Shown here in pieces: positions 1 through 11,882 of a stretch of 64,000 nucleotides of DNA (the stretch's first letter is position 1; the number at the start of each line of letters is the position of its first letter). The notes beneath the pieces were generated by a model. It made no database searches. It was not told the origin of the DNA and was given only the letters and a program-made list of their open reading frames with translations. The translations under genes were made by a program, and so were the position numbers. The stretch is from Chionoecetes opilio (Eukaryota; Arthropoda; Malacostraca; Decapoda; Majidae): contig JACEEZ010020261.1 in NCBI GenBank assembly GCA_016584305.1, positions 1 to 64,000 on the forward strand, read 5' to 3'.

Positions 1-760
1 TTTAGAAAAAATTTTTCAAATACTATTGTTTTTCCCAAAATTTGCAGCTTAAAGGTCAGAACAATTTATGGTTCCCTATTTTTACATGAAACTATTGACC
101 CTAGACCAAAAATGCTGAATTTTGTTAGCTCACCAGATCTACCTAAGCTCTACCTTTTCTTGTTGTTTATACAGATTTAATCAATAAGTTTTATATTTGC
201 GCACCTTGTGCCGTTCAAGACCAGCAGCTTATTGTCACATAATCTATCTTTTTACGTTAACATTTAGTCTGATGGGAGCGGTCTGCAGGAATCGTATTCC
301 ACTTGAAAATGTACATTCTATCGCAAGATTTTACACTGTATGCATTTTCCTTGATTTCTGAATATTCTTTCGGTAATGCCTAAAACAAATTTAATCGGTC
401 ATTATAATGAATTAAATGCTTATACCCAGGGCAGCTGTTGAAATCTGATTTTTTTTACACTCATAAACGTTTTCTCGTGGCTAATCGGTTTGAGATTATG
501 GATCTTGTTCCCTTTTTTTTCCGCACCCTCTTTACTCATTCCAAGCTAACGGCTTTTTCTTCCCGAACAAGGGCCCGTTCGCGCTTCAGTCTCTCATTTT
601 TGTCTCAGAGTTGACGACGCTGCCGAGCTCTCTTGAAAGTCAGTTAGGGACTGAGAGACGAAAAAGCTTTTGATTCACCGTATAATATTTTTTTAATATT
701 AATTTTTTTAAATATTTCACTGCGCCTTTAGGCTTTATCTTCCTTGAGGCCTCAGGGGGG
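1..760 (+). repeat. Dispersed repeat R, 3' part (copy 1)
   Basis: This stretch aligns by eye, with many small indels, to 36,110-36,985 and to 59,095-59,740 in the same orientation. Shared landmarks are TGAAACTATTGACC, GTCTGCAGGAATCGTA, CTTGATTTCTGG and the CTTCCTTGAGGCCTCAGG end. No reading frame is conserved between the copies, so it looks non-coding or long dead. The element class is unknown. The window begins inside it, so its left edge is not seen. Confidence 0.8.
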
Positions 761-839
761 AGCCACCAACCAACTTGACTTTTTGGGCGGAAGCCGAAGT
801 AGGTCGAACAGGGGGGGCGGGAAGCCAGCAAAAGGTCGT

Positions 840-950
840 ATCCAGCCAGCAAGACCATCCCCGATAATAGAAAAACTTTTTCTTACCACGGAATCTACAA
901 GCCTCCCTCGGCGGTCGTAAACGCGTGGAAGCGAGCTGGCTAAGGCGAGT
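840..950 (+). repeat. Short dispersed repeat, copy 1
   Basis: About 100 bases resemble 37,612-37,720 on the same strand. Both contain GACCATC, CCGA, TTTTCCTTAC-like and GTCGT-AACGCGT blocks followed by a GAAG-GCT-GGCTAA stretch. In both places it lies a few hundred bases after poly-A or R-repeat material. Nothing in it codes convincingly. Confidence 0.5.
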
Positions 951-1254
951 AATGGCAAAAGCTCGTCATCGTCACCACCAATGCAAGTTCTTTAAAATTT
1001 TCGAACAATCCCCAGAACCTCAGCAACGTTTACACAAACACAGCTGTTCAAGGGAGTTGGGACCATGAAAACGTTCACCTTTTTTATCATTATTCTATCC
1101 TCTGTCCCATTGGCAACCCACCCAACAAAAGAAGGCGCAAAACACTTCAGTGCCCAGGTTGGTTGGGGTTAGTGGAGTAAAGGTGAGGAGGGGGGGAGGG
1201 GAACGTGGAAGCCCTTTTGACAACTCCTTAGCCAAGATAAACCCCGGCGGTCCC

Positions 1255-1400
1255 GAGAACCGGGAACCGAGGTATGATGAAGGTTCGAAGCGCACGCCCG
1301 CAAGGGAAGGTAGCGTAAAAATATTTTGGAACAAGAGCAGGCGAACGCTCGAAGGTGGCACGAAGACACTACCTGTGTCTTCTGGATTCCCGCCCTGGCC
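1255..1400 (+). repeat. Dispersed repeat shared with 7,700-7,850
   Basis: It resembles 7,700-7,850 on the same strand: both run through ATGATGAAGGTT, a GGTAGCGTAA/GGTTACCATAA segment, GAACGAAGAGCA-like sequence and GGCACGAAGACAC. In the copy near 7.8 kb the GACCTTCGTCG motif occurs in both orientations, so the unit is partly self-complementary. This fits a small non-autonomous element. No protein is encoded. Confidence 0.5.
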
Positions 1401-2190
1401 CTTGCAAAAAATATCCCTTTTTGTACCTTCCTCTGTCGTTCGTCGTTCGTCGTTCGACTTATGACTCTTTCCAAGTGTTTGGGTGGAATGGCAGCTTCAA
1501 CAGGTAATCAACCCCCGCCCTCGGGTGGGAATAATTTATAGGTCAATTTGGTGGTGAAAAGAAGGAGCAATGGAACGCTTGAAACATAGCGAGCAGCGGT
1601 AAGAATACCAAGGTATTTATGGACAACGAGACGCGAGGAGGAAAACATATTATTCCCGTGGTTAGGAACTGGCCGGCTGGTGGGGCCGCAAGACTAGTGT
1701 TAGAGTTGGATATTTATGAAAAAAAACTTTTTCAATGTACTTGTAATATGCAGCAAATAACAGGCAAATTAAAATCATTGCGGGCAGATAAGGTTAATTA
1801 TTGTAACATAATGGTTAACTGCAGTATTAAAACCTAAAAGGGCCCGTGTAATAAAACCATACTGTGAGCTGCCCATTAGCAGCCCGTAACCTATACAACA
1901 TCCTGTCAAAATGAAAAAACATAACAAGGGGGGTTGGGGTCATCCCCCGCGGTTAAGGTACGTATTCAAATCCCAGAGGTTATAGTGACTAGGGGGGGGA
2001 ACTTTGTCAGAATATTGGTCGATAGGAATATTGTACAAACGCAGTTTCCCAACATTAAGTTCTAGTTTGGCCCCTTACATAACCAAACTGTAGATGACCC
2101 ATACGTTACACCAAAACAAATTACACAGGGTAAAAAAAAACACACAGCCATTTAAGAAGGAAGGTTCAATTGCCGTTCCACAAAAATTCC
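1400..2190. other. No gene recognised
   Basis: Both strands show only short frames without family resemblance. The segment near 1,925-1,975 has a CCCCGCGGTTAAGG motif and a TTCAAATCCC motif that faintly recall the boxes of a tRNA-derived SINE, but no cloverleaf can be drawn and I do not call one. Confidence 0.5.
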
Positions 2191-2195
2191 CGAAT

Positions 2196-2490
2196 GACCC
2201 AGTACAGACACGTAACAATTGACCAGTACATGACCCGTAAAAATTGACCCAGTACATTACCCCGTAACAATTGACCAGTACATGACCCCGTAACAAATTG
2301 ACCAGACATGACCCGAACAATTGACCCAAGTACATGACCCGTAACAATTGACCCAGTACATTACCACGTAAAAATTTGACCAGTACATGCCCCACGTAAC
2401 AATTAAACCCAGTACATGACCCGTAACAATTGACCCAGTACATGACCCCGTACAATTGACCCAGTACATGACCACGTAACAATTGAAGAA
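2196..2490. repeat. 26-bp minisatellite, array 1
   Basis: About eleven head-to-tail copies of a 26-bp unit read roughly TGACCCAGTACATGACCCGT followed by AACAAT. Copies vary by one or two bases, mainly ATGACC/ATTACC and CCCGT/CCACGT. The unit has no constant-repeat, unique-spacer structure. Reading frames on the minus strand through it are simply the translated repeat. Confidence 0.9.
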
Positions 2491-3204
2491 CTGAAACTCC
2501 GAGAAAATTGGGCCCAGTAAACCATTGGACCTCCGGAAAATTTTTCCCATAATAACGTAAAAATTAAACCCCCATCTGAACCAAAAAATTGCCGTATGCA
2601 CTAAAATTGCCCCATCATCCCCGTGAAACTTCATAATACATAACAATTAGCCCAGTACAAACTAAAATTCCCCAGTAAGGGGCGTAAAATTGGGTACTGC
2701 CACGTTTAAAGACATTACCTGCGGCAACCAGTTGAAAATACAATAACAATGCCTGGGAAAACGAAAATAAAGAATGCCGAAACCCTTGCCGACAATGAAG
2801 GTTAAAATGTGAGGCGCCACGCGCCAAGGGTGGGGCAAGGGGCGACATTGAATCAAAACATGCTACTTACGCGTGAACAATTGCACCCCAAAGGTTTTAT
2901 CTGAGTCCCACAATAATAACAGGAAAATATGACTCCTAATAAGTAAATTCTAAACATACTTTTTGACATATAAATTCATAGAGTAACATTACCATCGCCT
3001 TTCCTAACATAACCTACTTGGTTATTGGTAAATGCATGTTACAGACTCAGCTTCAAAACAATAACTATAGAAGAAAATCGTCTTAAAATTATTACTTTTG
3101 GGTTTAAGGCAGTGGAAAGCCCATTTTTTCTTCAGTTTGACCAACTTTTCACAAATTGAGTAAAACTTCACGAAAAATTTTTGGTTTCCCGGGTTGCATT
3201 TATC
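2491..3204. repeat. Degenerate minisatellite remnants and unassigned DNA
   Basis: Isolated decayed copies of the 26-bp unit (CCAGTACA, CGTAAAATTG) persist to about 2,700. The rest, 2,700-3,200, separates the two arrays and shows no recognisable gene or element. Confidence 0.5.
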
Positions 3205-3400
3205 TAATTGAACCAGTACATGACCCGTAACAATTGAACAGTACATAAACCACGAAACATTGAACCGTAATACCTTTCACGTAAACAATTAAACCAGTAC
3301 ATGACCTCACGAAAAATTGACCCAGTACATAAACATTACGTAACAATTGCCCCAGTACATGACCTTCACGTAACAATTAAACCAGTACATGACCTTGTGG
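3205..3400. repeat. 26-bp minisatellite, array 2
   Basis: The CCAGTACATGACC...GTAACAATT unit resumes here for six or seven copies, more diverged than array 1 and with insertions such as CATGACCTTCACG. It lies in the same orientation, which suggests a single older array interrupted or decayed in the middle. Confidence 0.85.
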
Positions 3401-3404
3401 CATG

Positions 3405-4247
3405 CAAAAAATTGAAACATTTAATCTTCAATTTGCCTATTTCCTAGGTTACATGATTTCCCCATATAAGATAGGTTTATGAGTGAATTAACTTAAATTA
3501 AGAATGTAATGAAGTGTAATTTTGCATGTAGTCAAATGGTGTATATGACAAATAACCAAAAAGACTTTCCAAAGGGTGGTCCAGCAACCACAGCCACTAC
3601 AGTGAGGGGGGAGGAGCAATGCTTTTCTTCTCTTCAACGGGTTTGCTTGGCTTTCCGTTTCTGACAGTGAGGATAGTGAGATCATAAGTATAGTAGAATT
3701 TTTTATTTCATACTATGCTTCTCGAATTTGCATAAAAAATGTATTTTGAAATATGAGCTTGTAGCAGTACCACTATTTAAATTGGTTTGTGTAATATTGC
3801 GCTTTCATACTCACTCATAATAAATACAAAACTTAGATAAGAAAAAATTATCTTATGTATGTGAATATTTCATTATGCTTACAACAACGTTGACCTTTTT
3901 ATCTTCAACAGCCATGCACGCGCCATGTTTCATTGTTTTGCTATCTATTAACGTTATTAAGATTTAGGGTAACTATTACGTATTTAAGCTAGTTATTTGG
4001 GTTTTTTTTTTGTTTTTCTTACCAGGTCAATCCCTATATTATTACTAATTTGAAACTCTAATACCCCGTTCGGGGTCTTTTTTGATTAATAAAACCTTTA
4101 AACCTTAACCTTTAAACCTTTAAAACGGGCTCCTCAGTAGAAGACTCCGTCATTTTTAGTCCTGGTGATGACGCAGAAACGTCTCCAGGACTAGTTATGT
4201 TTTGAGATAAGTTACTTTATCAGTTCCATAATGCAGTATTTTCACTG
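3405..4247. other. No gene recognised
   Basis: AT-rich sequence with no convincing frame on either strand. A short irregular tandem of CCTTTAAA-like octamers occurs near 4,096-4,133. Confidence 0.5.
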
Positions 4248-4292
4248 TATATTAGATATATATTATATATATATATATATAATATATATATC
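4248..4292. repeat. AT microsatellite
   Basis: Nearly pure TA dinucleotides broken twice by AA or TT, flanked by unique sequence. Confidence 0.9.
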
Positions 4293-5180
4293 TTTCGGCA
4301 GGCTATTTTAATCTAAGTTTATCTTAAGTTGACCGCTGATAAGTCTCTATATGAATTAGGTACAGAAATTAAATCAAATATTTCAGTATGAGGCCCTCAG
4401 GTGCCAGGCCAGAGTTTCCCCATGATGAGGTTTTGCCCATTACCCTCACCACCAGCACCAACACGGCCTGCCAGTGCTGCAGTAGGCTTTGCCTCCCCAC
4501 CGGCAGCATCCCCAAGAGCCTAACGCCCACCCTACCGACCAGTAGCATGCCTGCTGGAACTCCGCAGGTAACATTATATAACTACTTTAGGTGCTATATG
4601 AGTCGGATTATATTTGCAAGGTGAAACAGCTATTTACTCTCTAGCATGACATGAGGTTGGGATAGGCATTGATGAGGGTGGTACAATTAACCCAAACACG
4701 AGATATCATGCAAGAAAAACAAAGCCTTCAGACGTCCTAAAAATATTTTGGACTATTTTTATTATTCATACTGACAGGCATACATAAATTTTTAAAGAGA
4801 AATAAAATAAAAGGGAGAGGTGAATTACTTTCTCAGGGGTTGCTGATGATTTACTAAAACAAATAAATGAAATTTGTTTAAGTTAAAAAAAGTATTTTTT
4901 TAAATTAAATAATTAAGGAGTGGTATGGAGGAAAAAGATTGATAAAATGTTACGGTATTATACAAAATGTCGTACCATGCTAGAACATTATCCATTAATA
5001 GAGTAAGGTACATATATTACGAAGAACCATGCTTAGGTTTATATTTCTCATGCTGTCTATACAACCTTAGCACTACTATCTGGTGAACCGTATTTCCACT
5101 CACCATCTTTTTCTATACAGCTGGGGGGGCTTCCACTGGCGCATCATTACTCCCCTTTTTAAAGTAATAAGTATCCTTAC
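4293..5180. other. No gene recognised
   Basis: A plus-strand frame at 4,388-4,624 is open but low complexity (Pro/Thr/Ser) and unlike any family I know. The rest is AT-rich with no element signature. It lies where pol would be expected to follow the minus-strand gag-protease at 5.18-7.28 kb, yet I see no reverse transcriptase motifs. Confidence 0.45.
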
Positions 5181-7280
5181 CATCCCTCATCCCTCACCCC
5201 CACTGAAAAAGCAAACTCTGCCAACCACCGTAACTCGGGTCCTGCTTTTGCTATTGTAGCAAATCATTTGACTCAAAATCTGGTTGGGCTGACTTCCTTC
5301 TCCCCAAGCCAAACCCAAAAATGTGTCAGCCCCAGACACATCACTATCAAACACTTCCGCCAACTTCATTAGCATCACCATCACCAGCAGCAACTCTCAT
5401 CTCAACACGATTTACCTGTCCCTTTCCCCCTCTCTGAATCAGTGGCCATCCCAGACATTGCCTCAGTAACTGCACATGCAGGAAACAGTGTAGGTTCAAA
5501 TTTATCCTCGTACCTAGTTTCAGAAAATACGGGGTTTCCCCGTTTAACCGCGGCAACAATGGCTTCTCTCCAGCAAGGTCATTCCCTAATAACAACTGAA
5601 CTCCAGGGACTGGCAAAACCTAAAACCAACCCAACACAGACCGTACCTTTCACAATCTAGTATCAAAATGAACAGTTACTAAAGGCACCGGCATATATCC
5701 ACAAATACTTTAAAAAGCACACTTTCATAGAGGGCACCACGTCAACAATGTCCTTCAAAACAGAGACTACAGGGCACCGGTGTCTCGCAGGACAAAGTAC
5801 AGAAACTTCCTCTCCAGCAAACAGCGACACTGCGCCGTTGATAGAAAGGCTCAACATTTCCTAAAAAAAAAAGTTTTCTGTAATAAAAATTATCTTCACT
5901 CTTATCTTCACACACCCAAAGGAGTCTTACTGGAAACAAGAACATTAAATTAATCTTCCCTTTGGGGGCGACCTCTACAACTGAAACCAGTGAAACAGGC
6001 TTCACCTTGTAACCACCCGTATTGGGCACCGTATTTTTTAAAGCAAAATCTTTCTACATGCCCAGTCTTTCCACAAAATAGCACACTCTAGGTGGAGTGG
6101 AGATCCCATCTTTACAAGCAAATGACTTTGGGCTGAGGCACATTAGCAAAGGAAGAAGCATTGTTCCTATGAAAATAATCTGAGTTATCCACGGTCTCCT
6201 TTCTATCCCAACAAAGCAGCTTGGCTTCCAAATGACCCTTTATGAGTTAGTGTATACTCATCTGCTATTACTGCGGCTTCAAGCAACTTACTGACACCCC
6301 TCTCTTGGAGGTACTGAGAAACATCCCTTGACACACTGAGCTTAAAGTTTTCCAACAACATCAGTTCCCATAATCCCTCAAAACGATCAACCCTCTGTGC
6401 ATGAAACCACTTCAAATGAATTTGACATAACATCAGCATATTCGGTATAAGTCTGGCCTGGTTGTCTAGAAATATTTCTAAATTTAATTATATATGGCTT
6501 CTGGAACCAACTCATAAACTCATAGGTTTTCGGAATAGCCTCCTTCACCAAATCATAGTCTTCACAATTTGAAGTTCACATTGACTGGTAGACAAGGCAG
6601 AGTAAGCATTCTGAGCTTTTGAGCTGGTAACAATTTCTCTATGTAACCCAAGTAAGTTTGAGCTCTGAGCTTCTGAGCTGTAACAATATTGACCAATAGC
6701 TTTTCGGCCAGTTCAGACCGTTTGCCACTTTTTCAAACATATGAAGATATTTAGTTACATCATCTTCACAGAAGGGAGTCACCATTCTAGCATACCTAGT
6801 AACGTCAAATTCGGGCAAACCAGAGTTTATATTCTGGTGTGTAAGTCTAGTTTGTTATACTTGAGCAATGATTCGAGCCTGTTCAATCTGAGCATTCGCA
6901 TTAATCGTCGCCTTCCTGCAACCTAGCAAAGAGCTTGCCCCCTCCAAACTGATTCTAGCCAATCCAAGTTGTACACTGGCATCAGTTTGAGCAGATGCAC
7001 TGCCTGAGGTTTCGAATCTGAGGTTGAATCATTTTTTCATTCTAGTAACACTTGAATCGCGTGCAACATGCTGAGTATCCTCAGGATTCAGTACACATGA
7101 CACTGCTAATGCTGTTCAAACAAAATGCACCAATTCCTGTTTGGTAACTTGGTTGCCAAATATTATACCAACATGATTACAAATGAGCTTTAGCTCGTGA
7201 ACAGTAAGAGAGGCAATATATTCTAACCTCGGGTTTGAATTACAGAAATGTTCAACATCTTCAGTCATAATCAAAGGCAT
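5180..7280 (-). pseudogene. Gypsy-like LTR retrotransposon Gag-protease, broken
   Basis: Reading leftwards, the likely Gag start is the ATG whose complement is at 7,278-7,280. A short helical N-terminal module (7,116-7,280) contains the phrase SLTVHELKLICNHVG. A capsid/SCAN-like region follows at about 6,740-6,203, with KFRNISRQPGQTYTEYA and LLENFKLSVSRDVSQYL and ending ADEYTLTHKG. Next comes one CCHC zinc knuckle near 6,050-6,100, in which one base is missing from a T run. The aspartic protease active site DTGA lies at 5,773-5,784, followed within a few codons by an in-frame stop. LLLGNDLAGEK, a phrase typical of the region after the Gypsy protease, lies in 5,347-5,616. At least four frame changes break the gene. 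Reverse transcriptase, RNase H and integrase are absent. Family placement (Gypsy/Metaviridae-like) rests on motif order and remembered family phrases. A host gene derived from Gag is unlikely because of the breaks. Confidence 0.7.
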
Positions 7281-7324
7281 GGTGAATGAGTGGCAAGAGA
7301 TATTTATAGGCAAAAGATAATAGA

Positions 7325-7342
7325 TCCTAGCAAGGTCGCCAA
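7325..7342 (-). promoter_or_regulatory. Candidate primer-binding site of the LTR element
   Basis: On the minus strand the sequence TGGCGACCTTG (complement of 7,331-7,341) lies about 50 bases before the Gag ATG. A TGGCGACC start is typical of tRNA-primed Gypsy-type elements, as I recall. Its position between putative LTR and Gag supports the call. Confidence 0.45.
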
Positions 7343-7620
7343 TGTTCCGCAAAATGATAACGCTACAAAATCAACAGTTTCAAACTGTAACACCTCAAAT
7401 AAAAGTTAAGTTATATATTATGTAGGTTTACAACGAATATTCCCCAGGAAGATAATTACCATTTACCGTTATCACAACATACTCAGTAGGCAATAACAGC
7501 TAAAACACAAAAGTATAAGTAACATCCTATAACACAAGACTAACAAGGCTAACACATAACCGAATACTTAGCTGGAATATACAGTGGGACTAGGGAGTTA
7601 GCCGAGCCGGTCTGCTGTTG
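7343..7620 (-). repeat. Possible 5' LTR portion of the Gypsy-like element
   Basis: The sequence immediately upstream of the primer-binding-like motif should be LTR. It is AT-rich and non-coding. No second LTR copy is visible in the window, so boundaries cannot be fixed. The call rests only on position. Confidence 0.3.
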
Positions 7621-7699
7621 GGGGAGAGGAAGGTGTGCCCCCCCACCAACGCGGCAACCGTACTTATAAGTTATAACCTCGCTTGACAACACAGTGGCC

Positions 7700-7850
7700 C
7701 GTACCGAGAGTCATGATGAAGGTTGAGCGACGACCTTCGTCGACTGAGGAAGGTTACCATAAAAAAGGATATTTTTCGGAACGAAGAGCAGCGACGGGCG
7801 GTCGAAGGTCGGCACGAAGACACGGGGGTCTTCGGCCGACCTTCGTCGCT
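7700..7850 (+). repeat. Dispersed repeat, second copy of 1,255-1,400
   Basis: Carries GATGAAGGTT, GGTTACCATAAAAAAGGAT and GGCACGAAGACAC like the copy at 1.3 kb. It also contains CGACCTTCGTCG twice and the complementary GACGAAGG, giving a locally palindromic unit. It is non-coding. Confidence 0.5.
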
Positions 7851-7859
7851 GTTGGTGGT

Positions 7860-8330
7860 ACAGGTACCCCAGGTTAAGAACCATGCTCTAGATAGTGTCA
7901 CATCGGGAAGTATCATAGACCCAACATAATCAGGCAAGCGTGTAGATCAGGAAAACCCTGTTTAAAATACAATACAAGAACAAAAAGCCGAGCACTAAAA
8001 AATTGAAAGAAAAAATGTGAGAAAAGTTTATGCGCTACTTTATTTAGCCTCATTTTCGTATAAATTAATATATTCTTGCAGAGTTATGCTAAAATGATGC
8101 ATACTTTTCTCACGAGGATGATGGCCCTAGTTTCTTTTTCAATGTCAAATGGTGGTGTGAGAAAACTAAATTGGCAATAAGGTTTGATAAGCCAGATGGT
8201 CGCCGCACTAGGCTGCGGGCGTCACTCATCACAATACCCGCGGGATGCGGGACTCGCTTTCTAGGTAATAACTCTGTGGTGGAGCTTATATTCACATTAT
8301 TATGTAATAAATGCATAATGTATACTTAAT
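7860..8330 (-). repeat. Dispersed repeat shared with 60,640-61,110 (opposite strand)
   Basis: The complement of this segment follows 60,640-61,110 through a string of landmarks: CACCACAGAGTTAT, GAAGCGAG/GAAAGCGAG, GACCATCTGGCTTAT, AAAGAAACTAG, TACGAAAATGAGG, AATAAAGTAGCGC, AACAGGGTT, TTGCCTGATTA and GACACTATCTAGAGCA. It ends in a TTCTTAACCTGGGGTACC motif that recalls a hAT-type terminus. No shared reading frame survives. It is probably a non-autonomous DNA element or a fragment of one. Confidence 0.75.
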
Positions 8331-9924
8331 AAAAACAGTGCAGGTGAGAAAAATGTACAAATAATGAAACAAGAGTTAAATCAACCGAGAGTACTAGGCG
8401 AATATATGAGATTATGAAGAAACATACTTACTATTTTTGCTTACATCAACGAGTTGGATATTTGGGTTTAACAGAGATATCAGCATGTTTGCTTTATACT
8501 AAGATAGGTAGGATTATTTGATAAAAGTTTTGATATAAACGGTTTGCAGAGAGACTTTAAATACATAAGAAAATAAGGAAGCTACAAGAGGTCGTGAGAC
8601 CTACACGTGGTAATTTTCCCGTTACTTAACACTACCTACATCCACCTTTCATCCCCATCCATGAAATTGTTTAGCCTCCTTTTAAAAAATCATTCATTTT
8701 TCAGAAACGAAATATATAATAAACAAATAAAATCATCAATCGGGAAAATTTTCCCGATTTAGATATTATTGAATTTAGTTAACGCTAATTATGCATGGTG
8801 CTAATACATTGATGAGGAAAACTAAAATATCAATGGAAAGCTAATAAAATCCCGCTTCATAATATCTCCATGTTAAAAAAGTTTTTCTCGCAAAACTTTA
8901 AATGGCGACGAGTTTAAGTGAATACTAAGTTCATGTAAATTTCTTCAGTCTCATAATGGCATTTCTTTAGTGTTTACTTTTTTTATTGATATTATAGAGC
9001 AAACATTCCAAAGATGGCGTATATATATAATTTATACTGATTACCATATATTTGGTAGGGGAAAATTACCATAAGGGTCAAACACAGGCGGGAAGTGCAG
9101 TTTGTTGGTCCTCCACGCTCGCATCCCCGCGTCTGTGCCTGCACAACGAGAACTGTGACGTCACGTGCAAAGGGAAACCTTACTTAGAATAAATGTCCTC
9201 AGTCCAGTATCAATGCATTGTTTTGGAAGAATATCGTGTTTGAAAGCAATTAAACAGGAAACTTATGGAATTTGAAAATAATTTTTTATATTCACTTCGC
9301 TTATCCAGGCATTTTTTTCAATTTCTTTTTGTGATCATCTTCATCTCTCGTAAATGACATCATCGACCCTGGGTATTGTGATAATTTTTTTGAACCTTCA
9401 GTTTCGGGTGGCATAAGTGGGCAAATCCATTTTTTTCCAGTAGTAGCGTAATGTCGACATAAATTGTTTTTCCGCGCTATCATCGTCCAGCCTGAGTGCC
9501 AGGAATCCATCGTAAACTGGGATCCAAACCCTTTTTGCCTGGATCTGCTTTGGGGCATAAGAGTTCCAAGAACTAGCTGTCTTTTTATCTCTTTGTCAGA
9601 GTTTTCGGCATTTCATTTTGACACGAGCCATCACGTCATCAAAATGAATGTGGATGAAAAAAAGTAATCCAATTTCCCCCAAAAGAAATAGCAGGAACAA
9701 TAATTTCTTAAGTCCTCACAATAAGAAAGATCGGTAATAGTTGTAAAAAATAAAACCAAGACCCTATCAAACTGCAACCCCAAAAACTCTGTCTACAGCT
9801 ACCACACCAGCGTGTCCCCGCCCCCTCATGAGCGTCGCAGGACCACAAAGTAGAATGCCACGTGATGGTCTTCCTGTCCCTAACAGTAGGTTTCCCACCC
9901 TGATGCTTTCTTTAACTAGCCCTC
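8331..9924. other. Unassigned, AT-rich
   Basis: About 1.6 kb without a recognised element. On the minus strand two overlapping frames around 9,301-9,620 have fairly balanced amino-acid composition (one reads LRYYWKKMDLPTY in part). They could be a decayed exon or transposase piece, but I cannot name a family. Past about 9,780 the sequence becomes GC-richer as the D1 block approaches. Confidence 0.4.
8738..8759. repeat. Perfect 22-bp palindrome
   Basis: Two 11-base arms AATCGGGAAAA and TTTTCCCGATT abut with no spacer. It lies in AT-rich non-coding DNA with no other copy seen in the window. Confidence 0.85.
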
Positions 9925-10460
9925 TGAGGGCCCCTTTTGTGTCACTGGACTACGCCAGTGACCAGCAGGGTTCGCCTCCCTCTCCACCAAGGGACGCCAA
10001 GAGCGACATAATGAATCTGCAACAACGTGAGCAACGCGGTAAACAAACAAGGACCTCCTGGGCAGCCCTACACCCGGTGGGGAGGCCTCGGTTCACAGGA
10101 TCACAGACACAGTGTTACAGTTCAGCTAACTCAGTTAACTAACTAGCCGTTAACACGGAGCACTGGGACCTAAATCCCGCTCACTGTGACTGTCAGGTTT
10201 AGAGAAAAGTTTAAGGGAAAGTGGCGAAGTGGGGGAGGAAGATGAGGTGGCGGTGAGCTGCAGGAAAAAGAACGAAAAGAAGGGGGTGGAAAAGGAGGAA
10301 GAGGCGAACACAAAAGAAGAAAAATGTGTCTAGAATGCTGAGTGAGCCAAGAGAAGGGAACGAGGCAAATATAGGAAGGGAGGGGGGGGAAAAAAGTTAG
10401 GAAAAACAAGAAAAAAAAGCGAACGCATACACAGTCTACAGATGCGTATATCAAACAATG

Positions 10461-11829
10461 AAGAGTTTTCAAAACTAAGCCGCCAGATGTCTCGCGCATC
10501 TCACATCCTCTGCTCTTTGAGCCTGTATGATCTATCATTTACCGAAAATTCTGTACTTCTTCGGGGCATATCAGAATTATCCTTCAATACAGCAACGGAA
10601 ACAGTCTTAATAAAAAATGTGGTTATCATTTTATTTGTTTGGGCCAATTCCTGAAAACTCAATCTTTAAAAAACGTCTTTTCATGAAAAACGCAAGTTGA
10701 ATCAGAATGAGGGTCAGGAAATATTTTTGTAGAAGCATTCACTGAGTCCCATTTTGGGTGTATATGTCCTTTACGACGAACTTAACCCAAAACAAGTGTG
10801 GCTTTCCCGCATCCCACAAAAAAACCATCCGCCGGCAGGTTTGCTATCACCCACTTTCTTTGACACCCCCGGGGGGATCAGCCGCGCCGCGGGGGGCCGC
10901 CCCCGCTCCTTACCCACGGCTCATATCTCTGATACCCCTAACTTCTCAATACAACGAGGCTGACCCTAATACATCACCCGTTTATCTCATAAACCTCCTA
11001 TCCTGTACTGGAATTTTTCTTTGGCACCCGCTCCCCATACCGTTTCCCACATAAAGGAGACTTTCGTCTCCTATTTCGTCTTTGATGACTTTGTTTTTTT
11101 TGGGGGCGGAGGGGGAGTGGGGTGTAGTTAGTGACGATGCAGTCACTATTACAGTGAGTAGTAAGTTGGGGTATAAACGGCACAGCAGAAAATGTCCCCT
11201 TTTGAGCCTTCCCCGTTCCCCCATAGCCCTGAACCGTGTGTGACTAATTTGGGGGGGGTGGGTTGCCCCCCCCCTTCTTTCTTTACAATGGGATAAACCA
11301 GGGGACATAAAAGTTTCAGAGGGAAAGGTTTGTTTATTGATTCGAGGGAAAAAATTTGGGTGGAGGGGCTAAATTAGCGGCGGGGGAAAATAGAAAACAA
11401 ACATTTTGAACTATCTAGGACCCCGGATGTTTTTGAGGGCCCAAGCATTTAAATTATTTTTGGTTAAATTTTCGTCGCAAGAAGGGGGACACCCCTAAAA
11501 CGGTACTCAGTAAGTTTACATACAAGTAATATTTCTAAAACCCTCTTCTGCTTAAACTTGCTTTTTTTTTCATGAAAAGACATTTTTTAAAGATTGAGTT
11601 TCAGTTTTTAAATTTTTTTTGGGGCCAATATTTTCCCCAAGGCAGACAAATAAAATGTAAACAAAATTTTTTTTATTAAGAATGTTTCCGTTGTTGTTTT
11701 TGAAGGGTAATTCTGATATGTCCCGAAAAAGACGGGGAATTTAGGTAAATATAGATCATTCAGGTGAAAGTGCAGAGGATGTGAACCCCGAGAGAAGGCT
11801 TGACCCGTAAGTTTATTAAAAACTCCCCA
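10461..11829. mobile_element. Foldback MITE, D1 copy
   Basis: Starts near GAGTTTTCAAAACTAAG and ends AAAAACTCCCC. The left end is the reverse complement of the right end over several hundred bases, with shared phrases ATGATCTATCATTTACC and CGACGAACTTAACC. The centre has no gene. It is the D1 counterpart of the D2 element at 20,371-21,858 and the same family as 57,997-59,091. Confidence 0.75.
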
Positions 11830-11882
11830 TACCTGTGTGTGGGGGGGTGGTGAGTGTGTGTGTGGGTATTTGTGGGTGTGTG
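11828..11882. repeat. GT-rich microsatellite (D1)
   Basis: Interrupted TG/GGTG repeats immediately after the MITE, matching the longer tract at 21,861-21,963. Confidence 0.8.

Noticed and set aside
2196..2490. Regular repeats suggesting a CRISPR array
   Set aside because: The 26-bp units are directly contiguous with no unique spacers, so this is a minisatellite in a eukaryotic genome.
2075..2646. Minus-strand frames of 129-135 codons
   Set aside because: They translate the minisatellite (repeating G-H-V-L and Y-W-V-N phrases) and have no other basis.
4060..4084. CCCCGTTCGGGGTCTTTTTT looks like a Rho-independent terminator
   Set aside because: The context is eukaryotic and no gene ends there. 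A GC stem followed by T runs is expected by chance in this much AT-rich DNA.
4085..4135. CCTTTAAA repeats suggesting a telomere-like tract
   Set aside because: The unit does not match TTAGG or other common telomere repeats and has only a few irregular copies.
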